DNA of 64,000 bases from Legionella gratiana (GCF_001467695.1 NZ_LNYE01000020.1:659350-723349), one strand, 5' to 3'. Positions 42,111-50,473 are shown, numbered from the stretch's first letter. A program made the numbers and translations. Notes: generated from the letters alone by a model not told the origin.

Positions 42111-45100
42111 CTATTCATGTACATTTACCATTTGTACAGGCCTCTCTTTTAACTTTCTTCTTTGAATCTTTTTTCTCAATAAATTTACAGTATTATAAAT
42201 TTGCTCATCCGTATGGAGGCAATTCACAAATAATCTAACTCTTGCTAAATTTTTTTCTACTGCGGGATAGATAATCGGTAAAGCCAAAATCTGATTTTCT
42301 TTTAAGTAATGACTTAATTGTACTGCTGTTAAATCTTTACCCACAACAATGGGAATAATGGGAGTGTCATTACTTAATCCAGTTGGAATGTTTTCTTCTT
42401 TTAATAAAGACAATAAAAGAGTATGTCGATCGCGCAGCAAATCTACTCTATGAGGTTCCTTCTTCATGACTTCAATCGCAGCTAATGCGGCAGCAGTATT
42501 GGCAGGCGATATACCTGCTGAATAAACAAAACCTGCTGCAGTATACTTAAGATTTTCAATTAACTCATGAGTTCCGGCGATATACCCACCACAACTGGCG
42601 AATGATTTACTGAGCGTCCCCATCCAAATATCAACGTCTTTAGCATCTAAATGATAATATTCACGAATTCCTTTGCCGGTTTTCCCTAATACACCCATAG
42701 AGTGTGCTTCATCGATCATTAAAAAGGCATTAAATTGTTTTTTAATGGTGACAAGTTTGGGAACATCAGCAATATCTCCATCCATGCTAAAGATCCCTTC
42801 AGTTACAATTAATACTTTTCTATAGCGATCACGGTATTTTTCAAGAAAATTGGTAAGAAATTGATGATTATTGTGAGGAAAAGCAATACGTTCTGCTCCA
42901 GAAAAAATAGCAGCTTGGATAATACTGTTATGGGCGAGCTCATCATGAATAATCAAATCATTTTTGCCAAATAAATGAGTAATAATAGTAATGTTGGTTG
43001 AATATCCAGAAGGGAATATGAGGCAATCTTCCGCTCCAATTAAATCAGCAATAGCCTTTTCTAATTTACCATGCAGGGATTTTTCACCTGAAACTAAGCG
43101 ACTGGCAGAAACAGAGGTTCCCCATTTTTTTACAGCAGTCATAACTGCTTCTGCAATTTCTGACTCCCCTGACAAACCTAAATAATTATATCCTGAATAA
43201 TTAATATAAGGTTTTCCATCAATTACAGTAGTATTATTTGATATTCCCTCATTAACATTAAAATAAATACTTTTTAAATTCTTTATGAAATTATGATCCA
43301 AATTGAAGTCAGGATTTTGTTCTACGCTTTGCAACCCAAATGTTAATGGAGGATCAACCAGCCTAACTGGCTCTTTATTTTCTAAGGATTGTATTGTTGT
43401 ATTGTTTTTAATCCATGGCAAATCTTCGGTAGAAAGGCTTTCTGATAAAAAAGTGATGAGTTGGTTCAACGTATATTGTTCAAATAAAGGTAACAATTCA
43501 AATTGTTTACCTATTTTAGCTTGTAAATCATTGGACAATTCAACTGCTGCAATTGAATTAACCCCCAGAGCAGTGATTGATTTTTCATAGTCACAATCAG
43601 ATAAAGTCATATTGAGACGTCGCATTAACCACTCATTTAACCATTTTTTTATTCCAATTGAAGATGAGGTTAACGAAATAATGCTTGTTTGATTTTTAGA
43701 GTCTCTATGCCAATGAGCAATGCTTTTGAGCGTTTTATCAAGAAATGCTTTACGTGCAAGCCAACGTTGGATTTTTCCACTAGAGGTTTTCGGGAGGGTG
43801 TAAGGTTTTATTAAAACGATTGAATAAGGTATCAACCCAAATTGGTCTAAGAGAATTGCTTGAATATCAGAAAATAATGAATCAAGCTCAACTCGATTAA
43901 TTGCTTCCCGTTTGATTTCTTGTAGCACAATTAATTCTCGCCTATTTTCCACTTTTACTACGAATGCAGCCGCACCTTGAGATTCAAATTGGGTATGACT
44001 CTGAGCAATCGCTTGCTCAATGTCTTGCGGATAATAATTCTTACCATGGATAATGAGCAAATCTTTGATTCGACCTGTTACATATAAATTGCCTTGGTTG
44101 ATGAAACCAAGATCGCCTGTTCTTAAGTACGAGACATCTGGAGAATCAGGTAATTGATTTTCAAAAGTGGCTTTGGTGAGTTCTGGTTTATTCCAATAAC
44201 CTTTTGCGATACTTGGACCACTCGCCCAGATTTCACCTATAGCCCCCTCAGGCAATTCATTGAAGGTATTAGGATCAACAATGCGAATAGAATGATCTTT
44301 GAGGCAATTACCACAATTTACTATATGCGTAATAGGATTATTGAATGGTTCTGATACAATGGATATCTTTCCTAATTCAAAATCCGATTTGATTAATTTT
44401 AATGAAGTATCAAAGATATTATATTGTTTTGCTGTTAGCATTAAGGTTGCTTCGGCAAGACCATAGCATGGATAGATTGTTTGTGGCGAGAGGCCTGCTA
44501 TAGTAAATGTATTAATAAATTGCTGAACCGAATCAAATTGAATAGGTTCAGAACCATTGTATATGCAACGTAAACAGCTCAGATCTAATTGATTGATTTG
44601 AGCATTCGTGACTTTTTTTACACAGAAATCAAAAGCAAAATTAGGAACGCATGTGAGCGTAATTCGTTCTTGAGAAATAATCTCTAGCCAGCGTATGGGC
44701 GCATGTAAAAAGTAAGCAGGCGGCATTAAGATTAATTCAAATCTTTTATAGAGTGAAGTAAGTATGCATCCAATTAAACCCATATCATGATAAGGCGGTA
44801 ACCATGAGCAAACTTTGTCGCGTTCGTTTTCTTTGGATGGGGTAAGACTAAGTATCCCTTGAATGTTTGCAACAAGATTTGAGTGACTGATTAATACACC
44901 CTTAGGTGTATTTGTAGATCCCGATGTATATTGCAAAAAAGCAATTTTGCTTTCTTTAATAGAAATAGGGCGATATTCACTAATGACTTTTTTGTCTATT
45001 GAATCAATGTTGATAACATTGTGATCAGTAAACTCAGGAGCAAGAGATTGATTCGTAATTACAAATTTTGCTTGTGAATCTTCAAGAATAGAAAGGACTC

Positions 45101-45398
45101 GGTTTTTATGCTGATTTCTTCTTGGTGGATAGACAGGAACAGCAATTACCCCCGCGTACAGGCATGCAAAAAAGGCTACAATGTAACTTAATCCCGGTGG
45201 TAATAAAATAACAGCGCGCTCATCATAATAAGAATCATATTGCTGTAATATATGAGATAATCGGCGTGCTTGTTGATCAAGCTCTTGATAAGTCAATAGT
45301 TCATAACCTTTTTGTGTCAAAAATTTAACAGCGGTACAATTGGGATAATCTTTTACATGGCTTTGTAGAGCATCAACGATTGAAATAAAATCTTGCAT
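42111..45398 (-). CDS. FAAL-ACP-alpha-oxoamine synthase fusion, candidate serine palmitoyltransferase
   Basis: A 1095-residue assembly-line-like enzyme. (1) A fatty-acyl-AMP ligase occupies about residues 1-560, with AMP-binding FLQYTSGSTNTPKGVL near 155, YLRTGDLGF, and the C-terminal lysine motif PKTSSGKIQRW. (2) An acyl carrier domain at about 580-660 has the phosphopantetheine Ser615 in GVNSIAAVEL (Asn in place of the usual Asp before Ser). (3) A PLP alpha-oxoamine synthase occupies about 700-1085, with IIHDELAHNSI, MIDEAHSMGVLG, and the PLP lysine K931 in GTLSKSFAS. The first two parts would load a fatty acid as thioester, the third condense it with an amino acid. Serine would give 3-ketosphinganine. 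Caulobacter uses separate Spt, carrier and synthetase genes. Confidence 0.85.
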   Translation of the reverse strand: MQDFISIVDALQSHVKDYPNCTAVKFLTQKGYELLTYQELDQQARRLSHILQQYDSYYDERAVILLPPGLSYIVAFFACLYAGVIAVPVYPPRRNQHKNRVLSILEDSQAKFVITNQSLAPEFTDHNVINIDSIDKKVISEYRPISIKESKIAFLQYTSGSTNTPKGVLISHSNLVANIQGILSLTPSKENERDKVCSWLPPYHDMGLIGCILTSLYKRFELILMPPAYFLHAPIRWLEIISQERITLTCVPNFAFDFCVKKVTNAQINQLDLSCLRCIYNGSEPIQFDSVQQFINTFTIAGLSPQTIYPCYGLAEATLMLTAKQYNIFDTSLKLIKSDFELGKISIVSEPFNNPITHIVNCGNCLKDHSIRIVDPNTFNELPEGAIGEIWASGPSIAKGYWNKPELTKATFENQLPDSPDVSYLRTGDLGFINQGNLYVTGRIKDLLIIHGKNYYPQDIEQAIAQSHTQFESQGAAAFVVKVENRRELIVLQEIKREAINRVELDSLFSDIQAILLDQFGLIPYSIVLIKPYTLPKTSSGKIQRWLARKAFLDKTLKSIAHWHRDSKNQTSIISLTSSSIGIKKWLNEWLMRRLNMTLSDCDYEKSITALGVNSIAAVELSNDLQAKIGKQFELLPLFEQYTLNQLITFLSESLSTEDLPWIKNNTTIQSLENKEPVRLVDPPLTFGLQSVEQNPDFNLDHNFIKNLKSIYFNVNEGISNNTTVIDGKPYINYSGYNYLGLSGESEIAEAVMTAVKKWGTSVSASRLVSGEKSLHGKLEKAIADLIGAEDCLIFPSGYSTNITIITHLFGKNDLIIHDELAHNSIIQAAIFSGAERIAFPHNNHQFLTNFLEKYRDRYRKVLIVTEGIFSMDGDIADVPKLVTIKKQFNAFLMIDEAHSMGVLGKTGKGIREYYHLDAKDVDIWMGTLSKSFASCGGYIAGTHELIENLKYTAAGFVYSAGISPANTAAALAAIEVMKKEPHRVDLLRDRHTLLLSLLKEENIPTGLSNDTPIIPIVVGKDLTAVQLSHYLKENQILALPIIYPAVEKNLARVRLFVNCLHTDEQIYNTVNLLRKKIQRRKLKERPVQMVNVHE

Positions 45399-45615
45399 CG
45401 AGTTTTATCCATTTTATAAACTGCATTACATCTAGTATTTTTTTATTGTCCGGGTGATAATACTAGTTCCTATCTATTCAAAATCGTTATGATCCAACTC
45501 TACCTAAAATAATAGTGGGCTATCCATATATAAATCATTTGTTTATTCCTTGAAAAATCATATTAGGACCTATGATACGGCGAATAGGATCTAAAAGTAA
45601 ACATTTGAATAGCTG

Positions 45616-46839
45616 TTAACTCGAGCCATACCGACGTAAAGCAAGAACCGCATTTAATCCTCCAAAAGCAAAAGAGGAGCATAATGCGTAATCAATTGGA
45701 AATTGATACGCTTGATTCGTAACTAAAGGGATATCACAATTCAGATCTTTTTCTATAAAATTTAGCGTAGGCGGAATGGTTTTATGTTTTATTGCTAAGG
45801 CAGTCGCTACTGTTTCTATAGCCCCTGTAGCGCCTAGTAAATGGCCATGTGCCCCCTTTGTTGAACTCACTAATAAATGCTCATCAGCATTAGGAAATAG
45901 TGTACGAATGGTTTTTGACTCAATTTCATCATTGATGAGGGTGCCAGTGCCATGCGCATTAATATAATGTATTGCTTCCGGGTTAATATGTGCATCTTGC
46001 AATGCACTTAAAATAGCTCGACACTGTCCTGCGGAGTTCGGTTTAGTCAGATGAGTTGCATCAGCGGACATTCCAAATCCGACGATTTCTGCGTAAATAG
46101 GTGCTCCACGACTTTGAGCGGAAATTAAGGACTCTAAAAACACCATTGCTCCTCCTTCACCTATAATCATTCCTGAGCGATTACCTGAAAAAGGCCTACA
46201 CGTATCAGGGGAAACAACTTGTAATGCATTCCAGGCACGAAGATGTCCTTCTGTGAATGGTGCTTCACTACCTCCAGCGATTGCTTTGTTGACGACACCT
46301 TGGCGAATGAGCCAAAAAGCCTGACCAATGGCATGAGTTGAGGAAGAGCAAGCGGTAGAAATGGTATAGGTAGGTCCAGTGATTTGATATTTAGCTGTAA
46401 TATGACTGGCTCCAGCATTAGCCATTACATTGGGAATAATATTGGGATTTGCACGGGGATTATTTTGACGAAAAAGACGCACATATCCAGCTTCTTCTGT
46501 GATTTTACCCCCCAAGCAGGATCCTGTAATAACTGCCGTACTATCATTTGCGATTTCATTAGGATCTATTTTTGCATCTTCTATGGCTTCCTGTGCAGAA
46601 ATTAGCGCAAATTGTGAAAAGCGATCGAGCCAGGTCAATTCTTTAGGATGAAAGTAATCATCCATGTTTATATTTTTAACTTCAGCCCCTGCTGAAAATC
46701 GCATTCCACTGCAGTCTACTTGTTGTAGGGGTAAGATACCTGAATTACCCTGGCAAAGTGATCTCCAAAAATCTTTATGAGTATTTCCTAGCGCGGAAAT
46801 GGCCCCTAATCCAGTGATCACAACTCGAACAGGTTTCAT
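45616..46839 (-). CDS. FabF-type beta-ketoacyl-ACP synthase (KAS II)
   Basis: A 407-residue condensing enzyme with the complete Cys-His-His triad: Cys in TISTACSSSTHAIG near 165, His in NAHGTGTLINDE near 300, and His in GAHGHLLGATGAIE near 335. It would elongate acyl-ACP by two carbons. It shares an ATGA overlap with the upstream ACP gene. A dedicated KS and ACP next to the fusion suggest chain-length tailoring of the acyl donor for the lipid made here. A housekeeping fabF usually sits with fabD/fabG, which are absent here, so this looks like a specialised copy. Confidence 0.9.
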   Translation of the reverse strand: MKPVRVVITGLGAISALGNTHKDFWRSLCQGNSGILPLQQVDCSGMRFSAGAEVKNINMDDYFHPKELTWLDRFSQFALISAQEAIEDAKIDPNEIANDSTAVITGSCLGGKITEEAGYVRLFRQNNPRANPNIIPNVMANAGASHITAKYQITGPTYTISTACSSSTHAIGQAFWLIRQGVVNKAIAGGSEAPFTEGHLRAWNALQVVSPDTCRPFSGNRSGMIIGEGGAMVFLESLISAQSRGAPIYAEIVGFGMSADATHLTKPNSAGQCRAILSALQDAHINPEAIHYINAHGTGTLINDEIESKTIRTLFPNADEHLLVSSTKGAHGHLLGATGAIETVATALAIKHKTIPPTLNFIEKDLNCDIPLVTNQAYQFPIDYALCSSFAFGGLNAVLALRRYGSS

Positions 46840-47099
46840 ACTGCACTTATCTCTGTAGTTTGTTGCGTTTTGAGTAAGCTTTCAATTCCCATAACAATAT
46901 CCTGAATGGTTTTTGCTTCTTTTGCTTTATCCGCGAGATCCAGATTAAATTCATCTTCCAAAGCAAAAACTAAACTAACTAGATCGAGCGAGTCTTCACA
47001 AAGCTCCTCAATAGGTAGTGTCAAATGGATGTTTTCAGGAGGTTTAGTTAGACTTTTTGCTATGATTTGGAAAACACGTTCTTGTATTTGCTGACTCAT
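46836..47099 (-). CDS. Acyl carrier protein
   Basis: An 87-residue ACP. The attachment serine is in CEDSLDLVSLVFALEDEF, in the usual DSL context followed by an acidic helix. It starts with MSQQIQERVFQIIAKSL. The ATG of the ketosynthase overlaps its stop by four bases, so the two are translated as a pair. This is a second carrier in addition to the ACP domain of the fusion protein. It probably carries the growing or donor acyl chain of the ceramide-type pathway. Confidence 0.92.
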   Translation of the reverse strand: MSQQIQERVFQIIAKSLTKPPENIHLTLPIEELCEDSLDLVSLVFALEDEFNLDLADKAKEAKTIQDIVMGIESLLKTQQTTEISAV

Positions 47100-47118
47100 A
47101 AAAATCCTTATTGATACT

Positions 47119-47261
47119 AGGGTCTGTTGACAATTCTACTCTCTTGGCCAAAATGACATGATTTTATGCGCTCCGATGCTCACATACTTTGTGTATGCTG
47201 TGTTTCGGTGTCCTAAAATCACGCCATTTTGACTCAGTCTAGCGAATTGTCAACAGACCCT
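47119..47261. mobile_element. MITE-like element, family 1, copy B
   Basis: A 143-bp element with ends AGGGTCTGTTGACAATTC and its inverse (GAATTGTCAACAGACCCT), exactly inverted over 18 bases. Its interior (AAAATGACATGATTTTATGCG, CACATACTTTGTGTATG) is colinear with copy A at 33729-33869. It lies 20 bp from the start of the ACP gene, so it is inside that operon's 5' region and may carry its promoter or affect it. A second, unrelated element follows directly. Confidence 0.85.
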
Positions 47262-47265
47262 AAAA

Positions 47266-47406
47266 TAACGTGAGTTCGATGTAAAAAGCATTTCAATGCT
47301 TTTACGTCACTAAACAAACGTTATCCCGATTTATACGGGATCCAGTTCTAAATAAAATCAGTTCGATATAAAAAATCATTTTATTTTTTATATCGAACTC
47401 ACATTA
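47266..47406. mobile_element. MITE-like element, family 2
   Basis: A 141-bp element bounded by TAACGTGAGTTCGATGTAAAAA (47266-47287) and, inverted, TAATGTGAGTTCGATATAAAAA (47385-47406), matching at 20 of 22 positions. Two hairpins are inside, the stronger being GTTCGATATAAAAAAT paired exactly with its complement (47361-47376 / 47383-47398, six-base loop). Fragments with the same end occur at 24519 and probably 11577, and an inverted internal part at 54188-54290. It has no coding capacity and abuts the family-1 copy. Confidence 0.75.
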
Positions 47407-47525
47407 AAATAAGCTTTAATAATTTAAATTGTCTAAATTAGCATGCATCACATAACGTATTAAGATTACATTCTATTGTTTAAATTGAAAAACTCAAAGC
47501 AAAAATGATTGAAATGATCTTACAA

Positions 47526-47571
47526 CTTTCCTCATTTTATGCAAGCCACAACTTGCATAAAATGAGGAAAG
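47526..47571. repeat. Perfect 20-bp inverted repeat upstream of the GNAT gene
   Basis: CTTTCCTCATTTTATGCAAG (47526-47545) is followed by the loop CCACAA and the exact inverse (47552-47571). The stem is perfect over 20 bp. It is 58 bp before the start at 47630 and has no T-tract after it in the + direction. It could be an operator, an mRNA leader hairpin, or the core of another short mobile element. No other copy was seen in this window. Confidence 0.7.
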
Positions 47572-47629
47572 AACGCATACTCAGTTTCTATTTTTAAATT
47601 AAAATGACATATTAATAAATGGAGATTTC

Positions 47630-48757
47630 ATGTCGGTTGATGTGGTTTTATGTAAAAAGACAAAAGATTTTAACGACTTTTTAGAGGTTCCTTTTCAATT
47701 ACATAACCACAATGCAAACTGGGTTCCGCCATTACACTATACCGTAAAACGCATTTTAGATAAAAAGAATCCATTTTATAAAAATGCTGAGATAAATCAT
47801 TGGGTTGCCTACCATAAAAATAAGTCTGTTGGCAGAATTTCTTGTATTATTAATCAACTGCATAATACAATACATAATGAAAAAACTGCTTTTTGGGGTT
47901 TTTTTGAAACCGAAAATTCAAATAAAGTAACAAATGCTCTTTTTAAGCATGCTGAGCAGTGGGCTCTCGAGCAAGGGATGCGGGTTTTACGCGGCCCCAT
48001 GAATCCTTCAATAAATTATGAATGTGGTTTACAAATTTCTGCTTTTGATACCAAGCCTTACATCATGATGCCTCAAAATCCTGAGTATTACATCAATTTA
48101 GTGGAGCAAGAAGGATATAAAAAAGCTAAAGATCTTCATGCATGGACTGCGAGTGTTAGCTCAAGTAAATTTGACCCTAAAAAAATACAGATTATAAAAA
48201 AAATATGTGACAAGTATGGCATTACAGTGAGAACAATCAATATGAAAGAGTTTAAAAATGAACTAAAATTGATTGTTAGAATTTATAATGATGCTTGGGC
48301 AAAAAATTGGGGTTATTTACCTTTAGATGCGGATGAGTTTTATTATTTGGCTAAAGAGTTAAAGTCTTCTCTTTTACCTAATTTTATTTTTATTGCTGAA
48401 GTAGCGGGAGAACCTTGTGGATTTTCAGTGGGACTTCCTGATCTTAATCAGGCATTAGTGCATGTGCGTGATGGTAAATTATTTCCTTTTAATTTCATAA
48501 AATTACTGTGGAATCTTAAAGTTAAAAAAATTGTTAATCAGGGCCGTATTCCATTATTAGGCGTAATGCAAAAATATCAACATCTTCCTGTTGGCGGGTT
48601 GCTTTATTATGAATATTTCCGAAAAATAAACCAGCTGAACTATCAACAGGGAGAGTTTTCATGGATATTAGAAGACAATCTTGCAATGCAAGCGGGGCTT
48701 GAGTTGATTAACGCAACACATTATAAAACATATAGGATTTATGAAAAAAGCTTATAG
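47630..48757 (+). CDS. GNAT-like acyltransferase, candidate bacterial ceramide synthase
   Basis: A 375-residue protein of the N-acyltransferase (GNAT) fold. Key segments are the N-terminal NHNANWVPPLHY, then VGRISCIINQLHN, ALEQGMRVLRGPMNPSINYE (near 115-132), and KAKDLHAWTASV near 165, then a second half with FIFIAEVAGEPCGFSVGLPD near 245. This arrangement is that of the uncharacterised acyltransferase group that includes, as I recall, the bCerS of Caulobacter. At this site, next to ACP, ketosynthase and oxoamine synthase, N-acylation of the sphingoid base is the most likely role. GGAG five bases before the ATG supports the start. It could otherwise acylate a different amine. Confidence 0.65.
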   Translation: MSVDVVLCKKTKDFNDFLEVPFQLHNHNANWVPPLHYTVKRILDKKNPFYKNAEINHWVAYHKNKSVGRISCIINQLHNTIHNEKTAFWGFFETENSNKVTNALFKHAEQWALEQGMRVLRGPMNPSINYECGLQISAFDTKPYIMMPQNPEYYINLVEQEGYKKAKDLHAWTASVSSSKFDPKKIQIIKKICDKYGITVRTINMKEFKNELKLIVRIYNDAWAKNWGYLPLDADEFYYLAKELKSSLLPNFIFIAEVAGEPCGFSVGLPDLNQALVHVRDGKLFPFNFIKLLWNLKVKKIVNQGRIPLLGVMQKYQHLPVGGLLYYEYFRKINQLNYQQGEFSWILEDNLAMQAGLELINATHYKTYRIYEKSL

Positions 48758-48884
48758 CTTCTCAATAAATTCAGAGCAGGTCACGGGAGATGGTGAATCT
48801 TGGCCAGAACGGACAGGTTCAACTTGAGCCAAACAGGACCGTTCTCAGATAGGAGTTGGCCTGTTACAATTCAGACAAATTAAA
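48758..48884. other. Short intergenic gap between converging genes
   Basis: Contains a GC-richer stretch with a possible stem AGAACGG / CCGTTCT separated by about 24 bases. No gene. This might be a shared terminator region, but there is no clear T-tract. Confidence 0.3.
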
Positions 48885-49649
48885 TCACAGTTTATTTATT
48901 CCATAGGTTACCAATTTTGATTTTAAATAGGCATAAATGGATAATGCATTTCCCTTAAGTACTTCAGAAAAAAAGATTGGATTTTCGATTAAGAAACGAT
49001 TGGTTTTATACAAGGATTTTTCAGAATTATAATAACCAGGCCAAGTTGTTGTAGCACCAAGATATCCGGCCTGCTTTACAGCATCAACTACTGCTGTATT
49101 ATACCCTCCATAAGGATAGCAGAATGTTTCAATGGCAACTCCCAGCTCGTCTTCTAAATATTGTTTGGAGTCAGAAATTTCATACGGAAGATTTTTTCGA
49201 TCAATCTGGTGCAGCTTGGGATGAGAAAAACTGTGTGAGCCGATTTCCATTCCTGCATCCAGTAGTGCTTTTCGGTGATTCTTTTGCATATTTTTATAGG
49301 GAATTGTATATCCTGTTTTTTGAACATTACTCCATTTTCTTTTTCCAGGGTGTACCCAGCGTGTTATTTCATCAAATCCTGGGACTACAAAAAAAGTGGC
49401 AACAAAACCATACTGATTTAATAAGGGTAACGCATTTTCATAATTATCCAATAAACCATCATCGAATGTTAATACTGCATTTTTCTTTGTTGAATCATAG
49501 TTTTCCTTAAACAAATCAGCGAGAGTAATGGTTGTATAAGATTGAGCTTTCAAGGCATCTAAATGCGCTATAAAGCGTCGCAAATCTAATGTTTCAGGTC
49601 CAATGCCACCAATGGAATGATAATAGAAAATAGGAATTCTTTTCTTCAT
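48885..49649 (-). CDS. Polysaccharide deacetylase (NodB family)
   Basis: A 254-residue NodB-type carbohydrate esterase 4. Visible motifs: AVLTFDDGLLDNY near residue 60 (metal Asp), FVATFFVVPGF, GMEIGSHSFSHPKL near 130 (HxxxH metal ligands), and FCYPYGGYN near 170. No signal peptide is seen, so it probably acts in the cytosol, on a glycan precursor or on a lipid-linked sugar, rather than on finished wall material. It is the last gene of a five-gene minus-strand run of sugar-handling enzymes; its start is six bases from the stop of the preceding gene. Confidence 0.85.
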   Translation of the reverse strand: MKKRIPIFYYHSIGGIGPETLDLRRFIAHLDALKAQSYTTITLADLFKENYDSTKKNAVLTFDDGLLDNYENALPLLNQYGFVATFFVVPGFDEITRWVHPGKRKWSNVQKTGYTIPYKNMQKNHRKALLDAGMEIGSHSFSHPKLHQIDRKNLPYEISDSKQYLEDELGVAIETFCYPYGGYNTAVVDAVKQAGYLGATTTWPGYYNSEKSLYKTNRFLIENPIFFSEVLKGNALSIYAYLKSKLVTYGINKL

Positions 49650-49655
49650 TATTCG

Positions 49656-50453
49656 CTACCGTTCAAACAAATGGTTAAAGACCCGATTAAAATTACTTCT
49701 ATCCTTATTTTCATGCATACATAATCCCATAGAACGTTTATTTCCAAGAATGATACTTTGCCATCCAGGCAATGAAGGAATTAGAATTCGTCGTATATCT
49801 TTTTTCTGTAAATGTCCACTAATCCAGACATCATCTTCAAAAAATGCCTCAGGTAAATTAGGAGGGTAATGAAAAATATCTTCTGAAAAGAATGTTGGCT
49901 TCACCAATACACCATTATATCCCAGGAGCACATCAACCAAAGCCATTTTTTGAGTTGCTTTATATTCGCAGCGAATCGAACCATGCATCACGGTTCCTGC
50001 TATTCCTAGCGCAGCATTAGAATCCAACTCTTCGTAATGCAATAGATCACGAATAAAGTGAGGTGGATAGATTCTATCGTCATCAATGATAATTAATTTT
50101 TTATTTTGTCCCGAAAAGAACTCTAAACAAGGCAATAATTTTGAAGCAGGACCGTAATCATATTCAATGTAGTGGATAAAAACGTTAGGGTATTTTTTAA
50201 TAAAATTAGGGAGCTGAGAAATAGATTGATTTGCAAAACGTTTAAATCGTTTAGGGATCCACAACATAATTTTTTCGGGTTGTTGTGATTGTAACGCAAT
50301 GGAGTTTAAAGTAGGCCATATTTTATTGATTCGTTTTGGGGTTGTAGTAAGCGAAACAATGACATTATTTTGGATGTTTGTATTACTGATCTGAGGTGTA
50401 ATTTTTAAATGGCATCTTAAAAAATGAAAATAATTGATAAGTCGTGATATCAA
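49656..50453 (-). CDS. GT-A-type glycosyltransferase with TTG start
   Basis: A 265-residue protein from the chosen start. The visible domain is GT-A-like: VIVSLTTTPKRINKIWPTL, IMLWIPKRFKRF, KLIIIDDDRIYPPHFI (DDD as metal site) and EAFFEDDVWISGHL. I do not recognise the exact family. The longest frame would begin at ATG 50564, overlapping the upstream GT4 gene by 91 bp and adding unrelated residues. A TTG at 50453 is preceded by AAGGAAG five bases away and follows the GT4 stop by 20 bp, so that start is preferred. Confidence 0.7.
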   Translation of the reverse strand: MISRLINYFHFLRCHLKITPQISNTNIQNNVIVSLTTTPKRINKIWPTLNSIALQSQQPEKIMLWIPKRFKRFANQSISQLPNFIKKYPNVFIHYIEYDYGPASKLLPCLEFFSGQNKKLIIIDDDRIYPPHFIRDLLHYEELDSNAALGIAGTVMHGSIRCEYKATQKMALVDVLLGYNGVLVKPTFFSEDIFHYPPNLPEAFFEDDVWISGHLQKKDIRRILIPSLPGWQSIILGNKRSMGLCMHENKDRSNFNRVFNHLFER

Positions 50454-50473
50454 CGCAGCTTCCTTATAATTTT

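Noticed and set aside
42111..45398. The large fusion as a biotin-synthesis enzyme (8-amino-7-oxononanoate synthase) or an LqsA/CqsA autoinducer synthase
   Set aside because: A FAAL and a carrier domain are not part of BioF or LqsA/CqsA, no bio or lqs genes are nearby, and the neighbours fit sphingoid lipids better. Only a biochemical test can settle the amino acid used.
47119..47406. An insertion sequence with transposase in the repeat block
   Set aside because: Neither element has a reading frame long enough for a transposase; both are non-autonomous.
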